Made by a program: the position numbers and the translations under genes
DNA from: Amblyornis subalaris
Lineage: Eukaryota; Chordata; Aves; Passeriformes; Ptilonorhynchidae
Assembly (NCBI GenBank): GCA_018881555.1
Contig: JACAXG010000070.1
Coordinates: 1,302,001 to 1,366,000, forward strand
Direction: 5' to 3'
DNA: 64,000 nt
Notes under the pieces: model-generated
The model's database searches: none
What the model was told of the DNA's origin: nothing
The model's input: only the letters and a program-made list of their open reading frames with translations
In this document: positions 26,091 through 40,455 of the stretch, one piece after another
Position numbering within the stretch: the first letter of the stretch is position 1
Layout of the letters: every line of letters begins with the position of its first letter

Positions 26091-27967
26091 TTTCTCTCTC
26101 CTCACTCCCTTCTCATCCCTTTCTCCTTCCCCCCCAAGCCACTCCTCTCCTTTTATTTTAAGAGCTGACTCTGCCATTTCCCATCTATAAGGTGACATAT
26201 GAAAACTTTCTTAGAAAACAGTCATAAAAAGAAGAACAAAATGAAAAAGAAAGACCCAATGGAGAGCAGAAAATTACAGTGTCTGGGCCGTATTTACAAT
26301 AATTATAATTATTATAAAGCACAATAGGGTGTAGAAACCCGTAATTCTCCCGGTGCTTTCTGATTTTTAGATCTATGTTTAGAAAGCACATGTCAGAGAA
26401 ACAGTCAGAAAAGGAATGCCATGAAGTCACTTTCCTCTCTCTGTTGTAAAAGCATTGGGGGAAATATTTGTGTCTGCAGGAACACAGGGACAAGCAGCTT
26501 CAGAAGTGAATCCATCATTGTCCATCCCAGGATAATGTACTACCTGCTAAAGTGAAAAACTAAGCCCTCTCCTGACACCACTTCGCAAAAAGAGGCTCTC
26601 CTTTTTCTAGTCCATCCACNTGTCATTTTTATAGGACCAGACATTTCTCCCACTTCTGACACTTTGATGACTCTTACCCAAATTTCAAACTCCACACCAG
26701 CAGCCATAGCCCCCAGCCCACAGTAATGCAAACTTGGAGTTGCTCCCTCCCTTACACAAACATATTGTAGTGGTATCTGAAGACCTCCTGGTAGCACCTG
26801 AGGCAGTCTGACTAACATCTGCCCTATGGAACTCCTTCTTTCCTCATTCCTCTCCCACGGGCAGAAACATGCAGGTAATGCAAGTGTTTTTATTTTGCTC
26901 ACCAGGTATCACAGGCAGAGAAAGCAGCTTTGAAGTGCCCTCATGTGTGAGACAGAAGGTGGGAAGGCTTGTGATGCTCCTTTGCTCCTGCAGACGGTTA
27001 TCTAGCCCACCAGACAGCTCTCCTGGCAGCCCAGAGGAGCTCTCCCCATTTGGCAGCAAATTCTATTGCTCATTGCTGCAGCTTTGCTCTTAAATCTCAT
27101 GCAATCTCCTCAAGGAAAGGGATGAGATCTTCAGTTCTAATCAGAGGTCTTTCATGAGGATAAGAGCTCATATTCCTACCAAATCCTCTACAGCTGCTCA
27201 CCTTGAAGCCAAACCAATCCATTCTGCTCTTCTCCCAGGCTGCAGTGTGAGACTTGTATCTCTTAGAAGAAAGAGAAAGGTGTCTCCATAACTGCAGTTC
27301 AGTTATGTCCACAGGAGTCTGTGTTGTTGGAGGTTGTGTGCCTTGGCATCCAGTGGGTTAGTTTACCTCCACAGATCTCCCTACTCCTTCCTGGTTTAGA
27401 CTTTGCCCTCCATGCCTCGACTCTTGAGCTCTGCTGTCCTGCTCTCCTAAGCATGACCTGTTGCAGCTGCTGTGACGTATGCCAACATGTCCTGCAGGGA
27501 CAGTTCACAGCCAGTAGCAAAAGTGGTGTTTGAAGTGCTATGGAAGTGCCCACATCCCTTTCAAAGAGCTTGGGACACCTTTTTAGGCTATTTAGCTGGA
27601 AACAACTACCAGACCATAACTCTTGCTGTGCAAAATGGACACAAAGGACTTTCTAACTAGCAAGATGGATTAGAGGGATCTTCACTGGAAAGAGATTTCT
27701 TTCTAAAAACAGGCCCTTAGTTGTCTTTACTAATATGTGAATGGGTAATAACAGCACCTGAATGTGAAAACCCGCAATGAGTTATTACTGGGAAACCAGT
27801 CTGAGTAGCAGAGCCATGCTTAGTGACATCTGGGTAAATGGGAAATCAAACGGGACCAGCTGTGAAGGAAGAGACGGCCTGTGGTTTTGGACAGGAGTGA
27901 ATACACCCTGCCCTCAAGCACCAGTTATATTTGAGGCTAGGTATAGGGATCAGTTCTGTGCATTGCA

Positions 27968-28015
27968 TAGGTGTGTGTATGTATGTACATTAATGAATGC
28001 TTGTGTGTGTGTGTC
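27968..28015. repeat. TG-rich microsatellite
   Basis: GTGTGTGTATGTATGT is followed by a short interruption and then by (TG)n. It is a simple repeat. Confidence 0.8.
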
Positions 28016-30689
28016 TCTTTTGCTTTGAATGTTACACATTTTTTCCCCAAATAAGGGGGAATGAGACTGCAGCATGGATGTTTGTAAGCAGAAGAGAATA
28101 GTGCTTGCAATATTTATGCCAGTCTGCAAAACTCGTCCCAACCCTGCAGTACATGTCAAGATCAGGCTCAGAAAAAAAGTCACAGGATTCTCCCAAAAGT
28201 TTAGTGTTTTACATGCCTACCCCAGGCATCCCCTCTACTCTGGTGCAGGCCTAGTGGAGAAGAAGGATGAAGAAGCACAAAGAACTCAGAGGAGGACTTC
28301 TTATCAACCTTTGCTGTTTCCTAAAGGGCAGGTGGAGAGTTTTGTGCGGTTTCTTCCACGGCCAAGATGAGCTCTCTCCCTGACAGTTAGGAAGGTTGCC
28401 AAACCAAAGAGGTTTCCCACAAGAAGGGCTGAGAGTCTCACCTGGCCAGGTGTTCTTGCTCTCTTATGAGACTGACTCCCACCCCACCTCAAATGAGACA
28501 GCCTGAAGTAGGGAGAGAAGGTGATCAGATAGATGCACATAGAGGTATCCCAGATATGCACCTGCCACTCAGCCAGCGCCAGGGAGACGCCAGGGAGAGA
28601 AGGAAAATTTTTTTTTCTCTGACATTTTTAGCATGGAGAACAGAGTTCAAGCAGAGCAGAGGAGCCCAGTAATAATGGCTTCTGTTGCCTTAAGCTAAGC
28701 TGCTTAATTGCATTGGACTGGTTCATCTAATCAGGGAGAAAGGTGAAATCCCTTGTTTCTTGCCCCAGCTGACTTTCCTCAATGAACAGAGCCTGTGAAC
28801 CAAATGCCAGGCAATCCCAAATATCAGAAATTGCTGAACAGGGCAGAAAGACTCACACTAAGAGTCCTGTGGGCAATAATGTGTGAGCATGTATGCACTG
28901 AAATGGCTTGCAAATTAGGCTGAATCTGAAGCCCAGAAGCCATGGTCCTCCCAGCTGACTGGAAACACATCATTCCTAACTTCCCTCCTCTCCCACTCTC
29001 TGGACTTTGGGAAGCAGCAAGCAGCTCCCAAGTGATTGTTGGTATCTAGAAGAAACTGCTGAAACTCCTGAAATAAGGATATTTCTTCCACTCAATGTCC
29101 CACAGTTCAGGGTCATTTTGTTTCACCCCTGTCCTTCGCCTCCTTTGCAAGACCTTGGCTTGCTGTTTAAAGAACTTGCAATCGCCATAAGATACAAACT
29201 GTTCCTCCAGGATGTTAAACTAAAGATCTTGATGTACCCCAAGTAATCATGGGTAGAATAATAAGACAGTTCAGCAAGAAGGGCTGTAGCCTGGACTGGT
29301 CTCTTGCCATGTCGTGTCACTCAAACATCTCAACTCTGCAACAAAAGTGGATGATATGGGGTAGAGCCTAGGCCAGTGTGAGATCAGGGCAGGGCTGGAG
29401 GACCTCACTGGCTGACAACAATGTGTCCCACAGCACACAGAGAAGCTTAGGTAGCCTAGTTAATTTTAGTTTGGAGCCATTCAAGGCATGGCAAGTATCA
29501 AAGGAAGAGTTTTGGTGCCAGTCCGGCCTCTTTGACCCATGACAAATTACACATTAGCTGAGGACAGAGTGCAAGGAAACAAGTGCCCTATGTGGAGCCT
29601 GATCCTGATCTCTCCCTGGAAACTGATGCAGCATCAGACATGACAGCCTCAGAGAGGTGACCCCAGGCTTAGTGATCAGTGCTGCAATCTCTCTGGGGAA
29701 GGGACCCACCACCAGTACATGGGAATGGCTCACCACATCACTCCTGTGGCTGCATGTTTATCGCCAGTATCAGCCACACCACCTTTCAGCCCTGGGCTCC
29801 AGGGCCACATACCCTTCATTTGCCCAGATGTCACTACCCACTGCAGACAATGCCCCAAACTCTGTCTGCTCTCGAGGGCTGCTGGCTGGCCAGGGCTCAC
29901 CTCCTTGTCTTTCCCAGCCANGTTCCCACCCAAGCCAGGCTTTCCTGCCAAGCTGGGATTTGTGCCAGGCGAGGGAAGCACCCTCATGCAGGCCGTGGGT
30001 ACAGNGGAAGGGTGGGCAGGAAGGTGGACCCTCAATGGCTCTGGTACCATGCTGTGCCCGATCCCTGTGGTGGAGGTAATGTGTATCCATAGTGCAAACA
30101 TCACGAGACCTGGCTGCACGTCCTGCTGCCACGACTCACCCAACACGTGGCCCTGGGCAAGGCTTTTGCCACTTCCTTCTTTCTGTCTCCCTCCCTATCT
30201 GTATTGTCTAATCAGGTAAAAGCTTTCCAGGGTAGAGATCGTCTCTCCCTGGGCACTGACTATGAGTGACTGGAATCACTCCTAGACACAATTAACACTT
30301 GAGCAGAGCAGAGCATACCCTCTGAATATGACAGTCTCAGCAGGAGCAGGCATCACTGACGCAAACTTTTATCTTGTCTCAATTAGCAGGCAGCAAAATG
30401 TCAGACCTTTTGTGGTTTGTTTGGAAAGCTAAGGGTCTCTCCTACAGAACCAGCCAGAGTGGCTCCCTAGTCTCAATGCGCCAGGAAAAGCGTGGCTTTT
30501 GCAGGAAGTGCGGGATGCATCTCCAAAAAGCCTTGCAGGCTTGACTCAGGCACAGAGCAGAAAGCTTGTGAGCTTTGGTGCTGCTAAAGAAAAATCTTTG
30601 CCCGCTGGCTGGAGATAGCTGGAAGAATTCTGGAGCTCAGCCTATCTTGCAGGTAGAGGAAGACAGGCAGCGGGGAGAGATTGAATACT

Positions 30690-30766
30690 CCTGTGCAGGG
30701 CCAGGAGCTGGACTCCATGATCCTNGTGGGTCTCTCCCAGCTCAGCATATTCTGTGATTCTGTGAC
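30690..30766 (+). mobile_element. CR1 LINE 3'-end fragment
   Basis: GAGCTGGACTCCATGATCCT, then GGGTCTCTCCCAGCTCAGCATATTCTGTG and a second ATTCTGTGA unit, match the conserved 3' end of CR1, including its terminal octamer repeat. Only the last 80 or so bases of an element are visible, which is the usual outcome of severe 5' truncation. The N at 30,725 stands where the consensus has one base, so the N replaces a base and is not an insertion. Confidence 0.88.
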
Positions 30767-33700
30767 CCTGGCATAGTTATTACAAGGGCTTAGGGCTGCT
30801 GGCCTGCATCATGGTGGAGATAACATCTGCCTACTGAAGACAGTCTCAAGCAGCCTAATTGCTCCTGCAGAAGGAAAACATGGGCCACAGGAGCTGCTCT
30901 GGCTCTTGGCTAATTGTCAGGCAGTTGCACAGCAGGGATCATGTATCCTGGAGGAAAGGCTGCTGAAGATGGATGCTGCGGCAGCCAGCACGGAGATGAG
31001 TCCTGTTTAAACACCATGAGGGATGGGTGGACTGAGGAGTACACAGAGGAGCAGGCACAGTTCTCTGCCTCCTGCTCCTCCCTGGAGATGTGGTTCCAGG
31101 TGTTGGGTTGTTATGACAAAGACGGTGGTCACCATCTCAAAAGAAAAAGGTGAGGGCTCTGTTGAGGGCCAAAGGAGAGTAGAGAGGAGGGGTGTGATGG
31201 CTGCTGGGAGTTTAAACAGGGGCACTGCAAGGAATTCAAAAGTGAGGTCTCACTTGGTCCTTCACTCCCTGCCTCATTATTTCATTGCTGTTTGCTGGTA
31301 GATTGAAGAAATTAAGAAGAGAATGTCACGAGTAGCGCCACTACAGACACTGCTAACCTCAAATGCAATCACCACAAGACAGCATTGCAGAATGGGAAAC
31401 ATGAGGTGCACGGACATACCAAACCCAGACTCTCCTCACTAAAAATCCAGAGTGTTTCCGATATGGCTTATAAATAACATATTGGCCTTAAATATTCGGA
31501 AACCCACAGTTATGTCCTCTAGGATTCAGGCCAAACAAAATAAGCAAGCATTTTGAGATGATATAGGTCTATGCATTTGAGAGCTGCATACTAAAAGTGG
31601 TAGTGCCAACAAATGCGGTATTCTTTGTCTGCCCAGTGGGTATTGGAGGAGTAAAGTGTGTGTCAAGTGGTGTTCCAGCTAAGGTGGAAACTAGAGGTGG
31701 CTTGAGCACGTGGTTCTGGGCACCTTCCTCTCCTTTTGCCTGGAGTCTTCTTCTCCCGGCTTTGAACAGTTCAGCAGTTTGGCTCATCACCCTGGCAAGA
31801 AGCACAACAGAACCCAGCTACCCTGAGGGGGATCCATCTACACTGACCAGGCCGATTGCAGGACAGGGAGCTGAGCTTTGTGGAGCTTGTGAGGCAGCTC
31901 AAGCAGTCTTCCCAGCAAACCCTTGAGCTCATTCACAAAACAGGAGCTCAGATCCCCGTGAACCCACACGCTCACCAAAAAGAGCCTGGAAATGATCTGA
32001 GTGAGAGCACAGATGGAAATCATTGTCATCGGGGAGGCCAAGAGCTTTGCAGGAAGCACGAAAGGATCAGATGTTTCAATGGATAAAAAAGAACATCCAG
32101 AGCTACATGAGATAGAATAAAAATGTAAGAGATCTAAGCCCTGTCCCTCCAGAATCAAGCCAGCCCTGACNGACAGGGATTAAGACAAAATGACACATCT
32201 GAGCAGGTTGTTTTGTAATCACCTGCAGATGTGTTTCCCGCCCCTTTTCCCTGCAGTGTCTGGCACTGGCACCATCCCAGATGCAACTCTGAATTAAACC
32301 ACTGGGAAACTGGCAGGAGTGGAAGGAGGCTCTGTGGAGGGGAGACAAGGAGACAAACTGAGAAACCTCAACTCTGGTAAAGCACATTCATCCCCTTCTT
32401 GCTCTCCTCCTTATCCCCACTTTCTCCCCCACCACTTCTGCCAAGGAAGGATCTTGCCTAAGCAAAGCTCTGGTGACAGAACATCCTGCCTTGGATATTT
32501 AGTTAGGCAAGGGAAAAAATTAATTTTCAGACCATCTGTCTTGTCCAAAGAAGAGCAGTCTTTCCCAAACTGAGCTAACTCCATGCAATGGCAACAGTAA
32601 GCAACATGATATTAAACAATAATAAATCAAAGCTGACATAATTTGGAGCACATCCGGACCCTCCCCTGTGGGGGTATCACTCTTCTGTGTGTCAACAGCG
32701 GGAAGAGAAAAGCAGAAAGAAGCCTAATCTGAATCAGATAAAAGACAGTAGGCCCATGATGGTATTTCTGAGAGAGAAGACCCCTCCAAAAGGTTTGCTG
32801 TCAGCACTGTGAGGATGGGAGAGGGGCATGGGGGAGGAAGGATGGGGCAGGATGAACTGTCTCCTTTGCAGCAGATAACAGTCTAGAACAGCAAAGCCAC
32901 TCTCAGCTCAGAGGGCTGGGACTGTCCGTCCCCACTGCAGCACACAGCACACCTTCCAGAGCCCCTGCCTTGGCAGTGAGGTCTGTTCTACAAAATTGCA
33001 AGAGGGCTGCCCACCTTAGTCCAGACCAGCAGGCTCAAAAGCTCAGACATATTAGGAGCAGCAGGGCAGAAGGAGCCTTTCAGCTGGAGAATGTGATGGG
33101 AGTTTGACAGTGACACAAAGTGCCAAAAGAGCAGTCCAGAAACATGGGAATGGCTTGGGAAAACATCCCTCTAGTTTTAAACTAGATGGGGAATAATGGG
33201 AGAGTACAGGCAGCAGCAGCAGACAGCCAAACTTGGCCTAAGAGNGGTCTGCAGTCCAGACATCTCAGTGGTGCACCACTGCCGGTACCCATGCTGAGAG
33301 GCAGAAAACTCAGTTAAAACTCAGATTAAAACCCAAGCTCATCAGGATGTGTTTACCAAGATGCAATCCCACCTCTGGAATGCAATGCAGACATATCCAG
33401 GGATGACTGGATTTAACTATCTCCCTGTAAAATACTAATGAAGAAGTGATTTAAGGGAGTTTTACTCCACGGCAAGTCCTAGACCTGTGTTCTAAGCACT
33501 GCAGTGTAAACTGATGTTTTGTTGCCTTTAATGGGAGCAGGAAAACAAAGCCCTTTTCCCAGTGATGTACCAGCAAGGAACACCACTGTCAGGTGTACTG
33601 CAGACATGCTTTTTGCTCGTGTCTCCACTCTGTACACATCTCCCAGGTCAGGGTATTTATACCTACACATATGGAAATCTCCTCCCTCCGTAGTTAGACA

Positions 33701-34299
33701 CTTTCTTCAACTGCATGTCCAAGAAACCACCCAGCAGGCAAGGGCAAGTTGGCAGGTGGATGATGTTCAGAGAGCCCAGCTTGAACCTTAAAGCTGAGGA
33801 CATGTCCCAGGCGCAGATCTACACTTGTGCCACGGGCACTGTCAGCCCAGCGCAGGACTGTTCACAGCTCAAAGGCAGTGCCGTCCTTTGGCTGCTTCGG
33901 CCTTCGGAAGAGGTTGCAGACATCAGGGTGGATGGCTATGAAAAAGCCGGAGTCCAAGGCAGTGCTTGAAAAATGGGCTTTGGATCACACTACTGACAAG
34001 CCCATCAGTCTGGGGGAGCTCTTTGGGGCTGGAGTTGGGCTAACGGGGCCATGGGGCAGGAGAGAGGGGCACAGGCAGAGCTGGGAGGGAATTACCATAC
34101 ACAGTGGTTCTGTCTCAGCTGCCATCTCTGCAGACACTGAGAGATGCGCTTGATAAAAGAGGTGATTTACAGCAAAGAGAAGAAATAAGGTACTTGAGCT
34201 TCTTCCTTTCAGTTTTAATGGGCTTCTCGTAGGTGTGCCGCTGCTAATGAGTGTTGAGTCATGCTGGCCAGAGCTTTCTCTTGCACAACTTCTCCCTGC
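30767..34299. other. Intergenic DNA, no gene seen
   Basis: No gene, RNA or clear repeat is recognisable. Open frames are short and lack family features. Single N bases are at 32,171 and 33,245. Confidence 0.7.
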
Positions 34300-35000
<701 letters not shown>

Positions 35001-36164
35001 CGGCGGGAAGCAGCCAGGAGCTTCAGTACAACATTATCAGCCCCCATAAACACTTCCTTTTCCTTTTCCTTCCTATTTTTCTTCCAGGCTGCCAGTGGAG
35101 AAGTCTCATGTGGCGGGCAGTATCCATGTGCATCATTCAGAGGCATCAATCCCATCAGGAGTCTCCTAACAACCTCTGTGCACAGGGAAGCACTTCTCAA
35201 GCTGGTGCATGAAACCTCCTATAGCAGGACTGTGAGTCCAAAGACACAGTGTCAGTAGACAGCATTCCCTTGCTGATTCAGCTGAACGTACTGGCACATC
35301 ATCACGGGGGAAAAGCTGAAGTATTTTCACTGACTCACATGGGTCCAGAGATCCTGTTAGATCTATTCCAGTCTATGACAGTGGGTAGAGCCTGATTGTG
35401 AGTGTCAGTGCTCTGGGATTGCAAAGGACAGGAGGGAAAACACCTTGTGGGGAGGAACTTGGATCCTGTCTAACACACCAAGGAGAACAGAGACCTTCCA
35501 CCTTGCAATAGGCATGGGCTACAGGGCTGCACGATGCAGCACCTCACAGCAGTTTCGACTCATCTCTGAATCCGGCCTTCAGTCTCTGAGTGGCTCCGCA
35601 TGCCAGGGCACAGTGTCCCGGCATTAAAAATACCAAGGCTGACAGATAGTGTTTATTAATAGCACGAGTGGTGTTTATTGCTGAGCAACAGTCAGCAGCT
35701 CGGAGGTTACTGCTGTTACAAGCCAAGGTCTGAGAGCATTGCCACATTGCTCCGTTCTCAGGGGGAGAGAGGCTCCATCTTTGGAGGCAGAAGCCATGGG
35801 GCATGGGGGTGCCCAGCTGCCTCGAGGACCTGCTGTGTGCAGAGGAGCGGCTTACAGGTGTAGCATCCTGGCCTGAGGCACAGGACAGCCCCCCTGGACT
35901 GGGGGACCCCAGCCCCCTGGAGTAACCAGCGTAACACACAGCGCAGTTTGTGCAAATGGGCGCAGAGCAAATGCCAGCACTGAGCACCTGCCTTCTTCCC
36001 AACGCCTGTGTTCAGCTGCGCTGGGGGCACCCTATCCATGAAGTGTCTTGGTCTCCCAGGATCTCTCTCAGACCTACATGTGGCCCCCCTGCTCTGTCCT
36101 TGCCCCTTGCTCCTGCCCCAGAGTCCCTGCCAGGCTCTAGGCACCAAGCTGCTGTTTAGGAGGG

Positions 36165-36238
36165 CATTGTTTTTAATGTCCTTGTTTCACAGGAGAGGAA
36201 ATGGAGGTGCAGAGAGGAGAAATGATCCACCAAGCATG
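36165..36238 (+). repeat. MIR/CORE-SINE-like fragment
   Basis: TTTCACAGGAGAGGAAATGG followed by GTGCAGAGAGGAGAAATGA is close to the core 'ttacagatgaggaaactgaggcacagagagg' of the amniote CORE-SINEs. The fragment is short and diverged. Confidence 0.45.
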
Positions 36239-37079
36239 ATCTACTGCCTGTGTTCCAGAGATGTCCACAGATTTCACAACTACATGTTAGTGATCCAGAA
36301 GAATTGATGAAGTAGGACACTTTGCTGGGTGTTCCTCAGAGCTCTATGCACCCAACTTCTCTGAAAAGCTCTAGAACACCCCAGAAAGAGGTGCAGAGCT
36401 TCAGAGACTGAAAAAACTTGAAACCTTTTAAGCAGCTGTCATTCCCCAGACTCACAGTTTATATTACGGAGTTGGAGGCCAAATCCACCTTTCAGCAGAC
36501 ATTTCTTTCCAGTTCTTGATTTTACGCTCCCGGCAGACTTTATGTGATGCTTCACACTCTCCAGGTTTCTCTCCTGTAGACCTATGCTTCCTAGTTTTTA
36601 CCAGTTTAGGTTTAAAACTCTACAGCACGAGTGTGCTACAAGCAACATCCCACTTTGCTCTGTTTCTCCTAATTTTTTCCTTTCTCTTTGTCATCACATG
36701 CAAGATGCAAGGGTCTCCTCAGAGAGCATTAGCCCCGGATTCTCTCTTTACGTATCGTTTCAAGGAAAGACAGTTGCAGCTGGGAAGCTGCTCCACCCTT
36801 CCCACACAGACTGCTGCACACCTGGAAATAATATTACGTGACTGATGAGCGCTTGTCCTAATCAAAGTGTGACTTCCCTTTGGAGTCAGGNGGAGAGGAG
36901 CAAAGGCTCAGGGACAGGCTGCCATGTAAGCGAAAGCCGTGCGTTGCACAGCATACGACACTTCGGCTCGCCACTCACTGCCTGCTATCGTGGAATCTCT
37001 GAGCGCTCAACAGAGGCCACCAATTAATTCTTCTCTAACTCCTTGCCATTACTTCACTAACAGATCATGCCCCAGGGCA

Positions 37080-37245
37080 GCTCAGTACTGTTATCATCAC
37101 TGTACTGGTATCACCACTAACAGCTGAGGAAACTGAGGCACAGACCAGAGTAGTGATTGACACCACTCTAATTAGCAAAGAAGGAACTGAGCTGGGAAGA
37201 CAACCCAGGACTCCTGGCTCTGGCACAGTATCGAGGTGTAGAATC
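37080..37245 (+). repeat. MIR/CORE-SINE-like fragment, best preserved copy
   Basis: TTATCATCACTGTACTGGTA, GCTGAGGAAACTGAGGCACAG, AATTAGCAAAG, ACCCAGGACTCCTGGCTCTG follow the CORE-SINE consensus in order. Of the fragments in the window this is the most complete. Confidence 0.7.
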
Positions 37246-40200
37246 ACCTGTAATGCACAACACCATAACTTTTAGTGACTTCTTTTACACCAAGACCAAA
37301 AAAAATCTTCCATAGATGCTGCAGTTTTGGTTTGTCTTGGATGTCCAAGACTCCATTTTCTGTAGTAGCCCCCAAGCAGGTTTCCCACCGTTACTCTGCC
37401 TTCCATCTTTACCCACACCCTCTCACCCTCAGTGAGTTAGAGACCAGTCATCCAGGGCTAGCCAGCACCTCGGGACTCAGAGGATCCACTGTTTTCTGGT
37501 GCAGGGCTTGGTCTTCCAGGCTGCCTGGACTGAAAGAGCGAAAGATCAAGTTCAGAAGTACCCACAGACAAGATTTTTGTCACTAGCATGTTCTGCACAC
37601 TTATCATCTGAACAAGAAAATGAGGAGTCTCTGGATGCATCAGAGTCTGTGCACACAGGCAGGTTTGTGTGGAGATGCTGAACGATGGCACAGACCTCCT
37701 GTGCTCTCAGAGGAGCAAAAGCAAGGTGCCTTCTCCCATCAAGGACCCTCAATCTGGGTCAGGGAGCTGGGCCGTGGATGTTTAGTCTGGAATGGTCTGT
37801 GGGACACGATTTGGTGGTGTTCCCGTGATATTTCACACAATAAGCTTAGGGAGGACAATGCAGTTGCTTTGTGAGACGTGGTGATGCTGTGTCTTGTGAC
37901 ACAGCCTATTAGCAGATTGGCTAATGCTGGGTGTGCAGCTGCTTTCTGTCACGGGAAAGGCTGAAAGCAGCCAGAATATACCTGTGAATCCTGCCTCTAA
38001 TTATTCAGAGCAAAACACACTGTGCTCCCAGTTTTCCTGCATCCGAGTACCTTGGACACACATGAAAAATAACAGCCAATAACCAGAATAGAAATTCCCC
38101 TTTATGCCTTACTAAAGTCCTGCTCAGGAAACAGGATTATACTCGAAATAGGCTATGGTAGAGATACCGGGAAAGACACACAGATGCCCACATTTCTTTT
38201 CATGAAGAAACTTGCTAATCAGCCAAATGGATTTTGCTACTTCTGCTTAACCTCAGCTGCCTCTACAGCCCCTATTTAAAACATTTTGCCTCTTTACAAG
38301 ATCTGCCTGGCAGCCCTCCATCACTGCCTAATTGTGCCAGGGTGGGATGCGAAACAGCCTGATGAGGGAACATAACATTTTTCCCTTAATTTCACCAAAC
38401 CCAAGATTTCCCCTTCTTGCTGAAGGTGACTTGGTGTTAGCAAGGATCCCAGCAGTGAACTTCCTGTGAACTGATGGGAATAGCCCTTCTTCTGGAGCAA
38501 GGAGACAATATCTGAGAGCTGTGGATGGAAAAACGAGGTAGTCAGCTAATAAAGAAAATTAACCCGGCGGACATGATTTGCCCACATTCTCCAAAGCTGG
38601 AGTTCTTTTGTAAGGCTTGCCGCAGAAAGCTCTTAAGGATAACAACTAATCCCTGGATAAGGGTCAAAGTTCTTGCTGGGCATTAAAACTTGGTGATGTG
38701 ATTAAAGAAAAAGTGAAAACTCGCTGCTCGGAGCAGAGCCTCCAATGTGGAAGCCGCAGGGTGCTGACGTTCTGGTCGGTTCTGAGTGATCCCAGGACAC
38801 CAGGGATGAGGAGCTAATGGGTTTGGCTCATGGTGCTGGGATGTCTGGGGTACCTGAAGGGGATGTAAAGATACTTTGGTGTGAAGCAGTGCAACAGCCC
38901 TCTGAAATGGCCCCCAGATAGGCAGAAGGTGACGTACCCTGGCACAGAACAGCCGAAACTTCACCTCTTCACCAACGGTTCTTGAAGGTCCCCTCTGGAA
39001 AAAAATATTTAGCAGTTTCTGTGGATACCCTTGATTGAATGTCTGGGGTTTGTGTGTATCTACAACCCAAGAGGCTAATGATGCCTTAAACAGTGCTCAA
39101 GTGACTTAAAACTGGGTGAGAAACTGTAAAATATCCACAACGAGACAAGGACATATATACAGATCCCTTCCAGGCTTAGGAAAGCTCTGAGATTGACAAC
39201 ACCAGAAGATAGGGAGTGGATTACCAATAGGGTGGAACATGGATGTAAAGGGATATGGCAAGAGCCTGAAGAGCAGAGTCTGAAGCATGCCCAAGGGGAC
39301 TCACTGGCAAGATTTAAGGCTAGGAAGGAAAGTCATTGCTGGCAAAACACATGCCCAGCTGAACCTCACAGCAGTTTGAAAACTAATGCAGCCTGGGCAT
39401 GTTTGCCTTCTGACCTTTAGTACTATACTTGAGTCATGTTGGATTTCCCATTTTCAGGAGCATGAAGGACCAAATCTTTTTTGTTTGGCTAAAAGCAGGT
39501 AGTCTTTCACACCACACTGCTGTTGTGCTGTGTAAGTAGTACAAGATTCTCAGCATTGGCCATCCTGGGCTCTAGCAGGTGCCTCTCTGGCNGCATAGTC
39601 AATAGCCACAGAGGCAGCCATGCAGTACCTCATGACCACCCTGTCTGGAGCAGAGCTTTCTGTGGCAGGGGGAGGCCAAGGGGCTTCCCAGGGAAGGTTC
39701 ATCAGGTTCTGGAGAGGATGGAAACTCAGGCCCTCCTGCAAACCCGCACCATGAGTTTTCCAGCATTCAAAGCAATTCACACCAGTGAGAAATGTGTCCA
39801 TGGGAGTGCNGGAAGTTTCATAACTGGGAGGGTTCCCTGCACCTGGGGCTGCCAGCTAATCTCAGACCTGCCCCACCCCACTCCTGAAACACAGCCAGCC
39901 TACTCCTCCTCATCCTCCCACCTCACCTCACAGGGCATCCCTTACCTTCCATCTTCCTTGCCCTTGCATTGTGTCTTACCTCTCCCAGCAAGCAAAGCCC
40001 CTCCTGAGCTGTGTCTTGTTGTTCCCCTTTCCCTCCATCCCCCTACCCTGTTTGCTCCTGTCCCCTTCCTAAAGAGCAGATGGAAGGAGATGCTGTTGGT
40101 ACCCAAATATCTGGTGAGGTTCTCTCTTAAATGATGGAGGGGAGCAAGCAGGGAGACATGACTGGGACTGGGACTGGGACTGGGTGGTGAGGGGACAATG

Positions 40201-40344
40201 GCTTACCTGCTTTGTGGGAAGGTATACAGAGAACCCTAACAATTTCAGCAAGGTTGGAAGCCTTCTACTAACTGGCAATAAAATAAGAAGTAGTAAATGG
40301 CACTTGGTGCCTGTCAAAGGTCCCAAAAAGGAGGATGGGATTTG

Positions 40345-40455
40345 TCTTATGTATGGAGAAATCAAGGCAAGGGAGGGAAAGCAAAGTACCAGTGATCCAG
40401 CTGGGAACTGAACCCAGCTCCCTCTCTTCCCACACCTCTGCTCTTCTCTTCTGAC
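40345..40455 (+). repeat. MIR/CORE-SINE-like fragment
   Basis: GGAGAAATCAAGGCAAGGGA, AGCTGGGAACTGAACCCAGC and TCCCTCTCTTCCCACACCTC resemble the middle and 3' part of the same SINE family. Divergence is high. Confidence 0.45.

Larger units (their letters stand above)
21300..30689. other. Intergenic DNA, no gene seen
   Basis: No gene is supported. The stretch contains a short tandem duplication of CCTGTTTCCTGTTGC(A/G)TT at about 21,860-21,898, pyrimidine-rich DNA at about 25,250-25,420 and 26,090-26,160, one CORE-SINE-like fragment near 25,985-26,090, and a TG-rich microsatellite at 27,968-28,015. Single N bases are unusually dense between 21,626 and 24,553, with nine in 3 kb. Confidence 0.7.

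Noticed and set aside
29657..30219. Cluster of overlapping 120-166-codon frames on both strands
   Set aside because: Five frames on both strands overlap across two N bases. A real gene would not leave all frames open. Local GC content explains it.
39523..40134. 203-codon plus-strand frame
   Set aside because: It passes through two N bases, begins with no credible context, is of low-complexity S/P/L composition and matches no family that I recognise.
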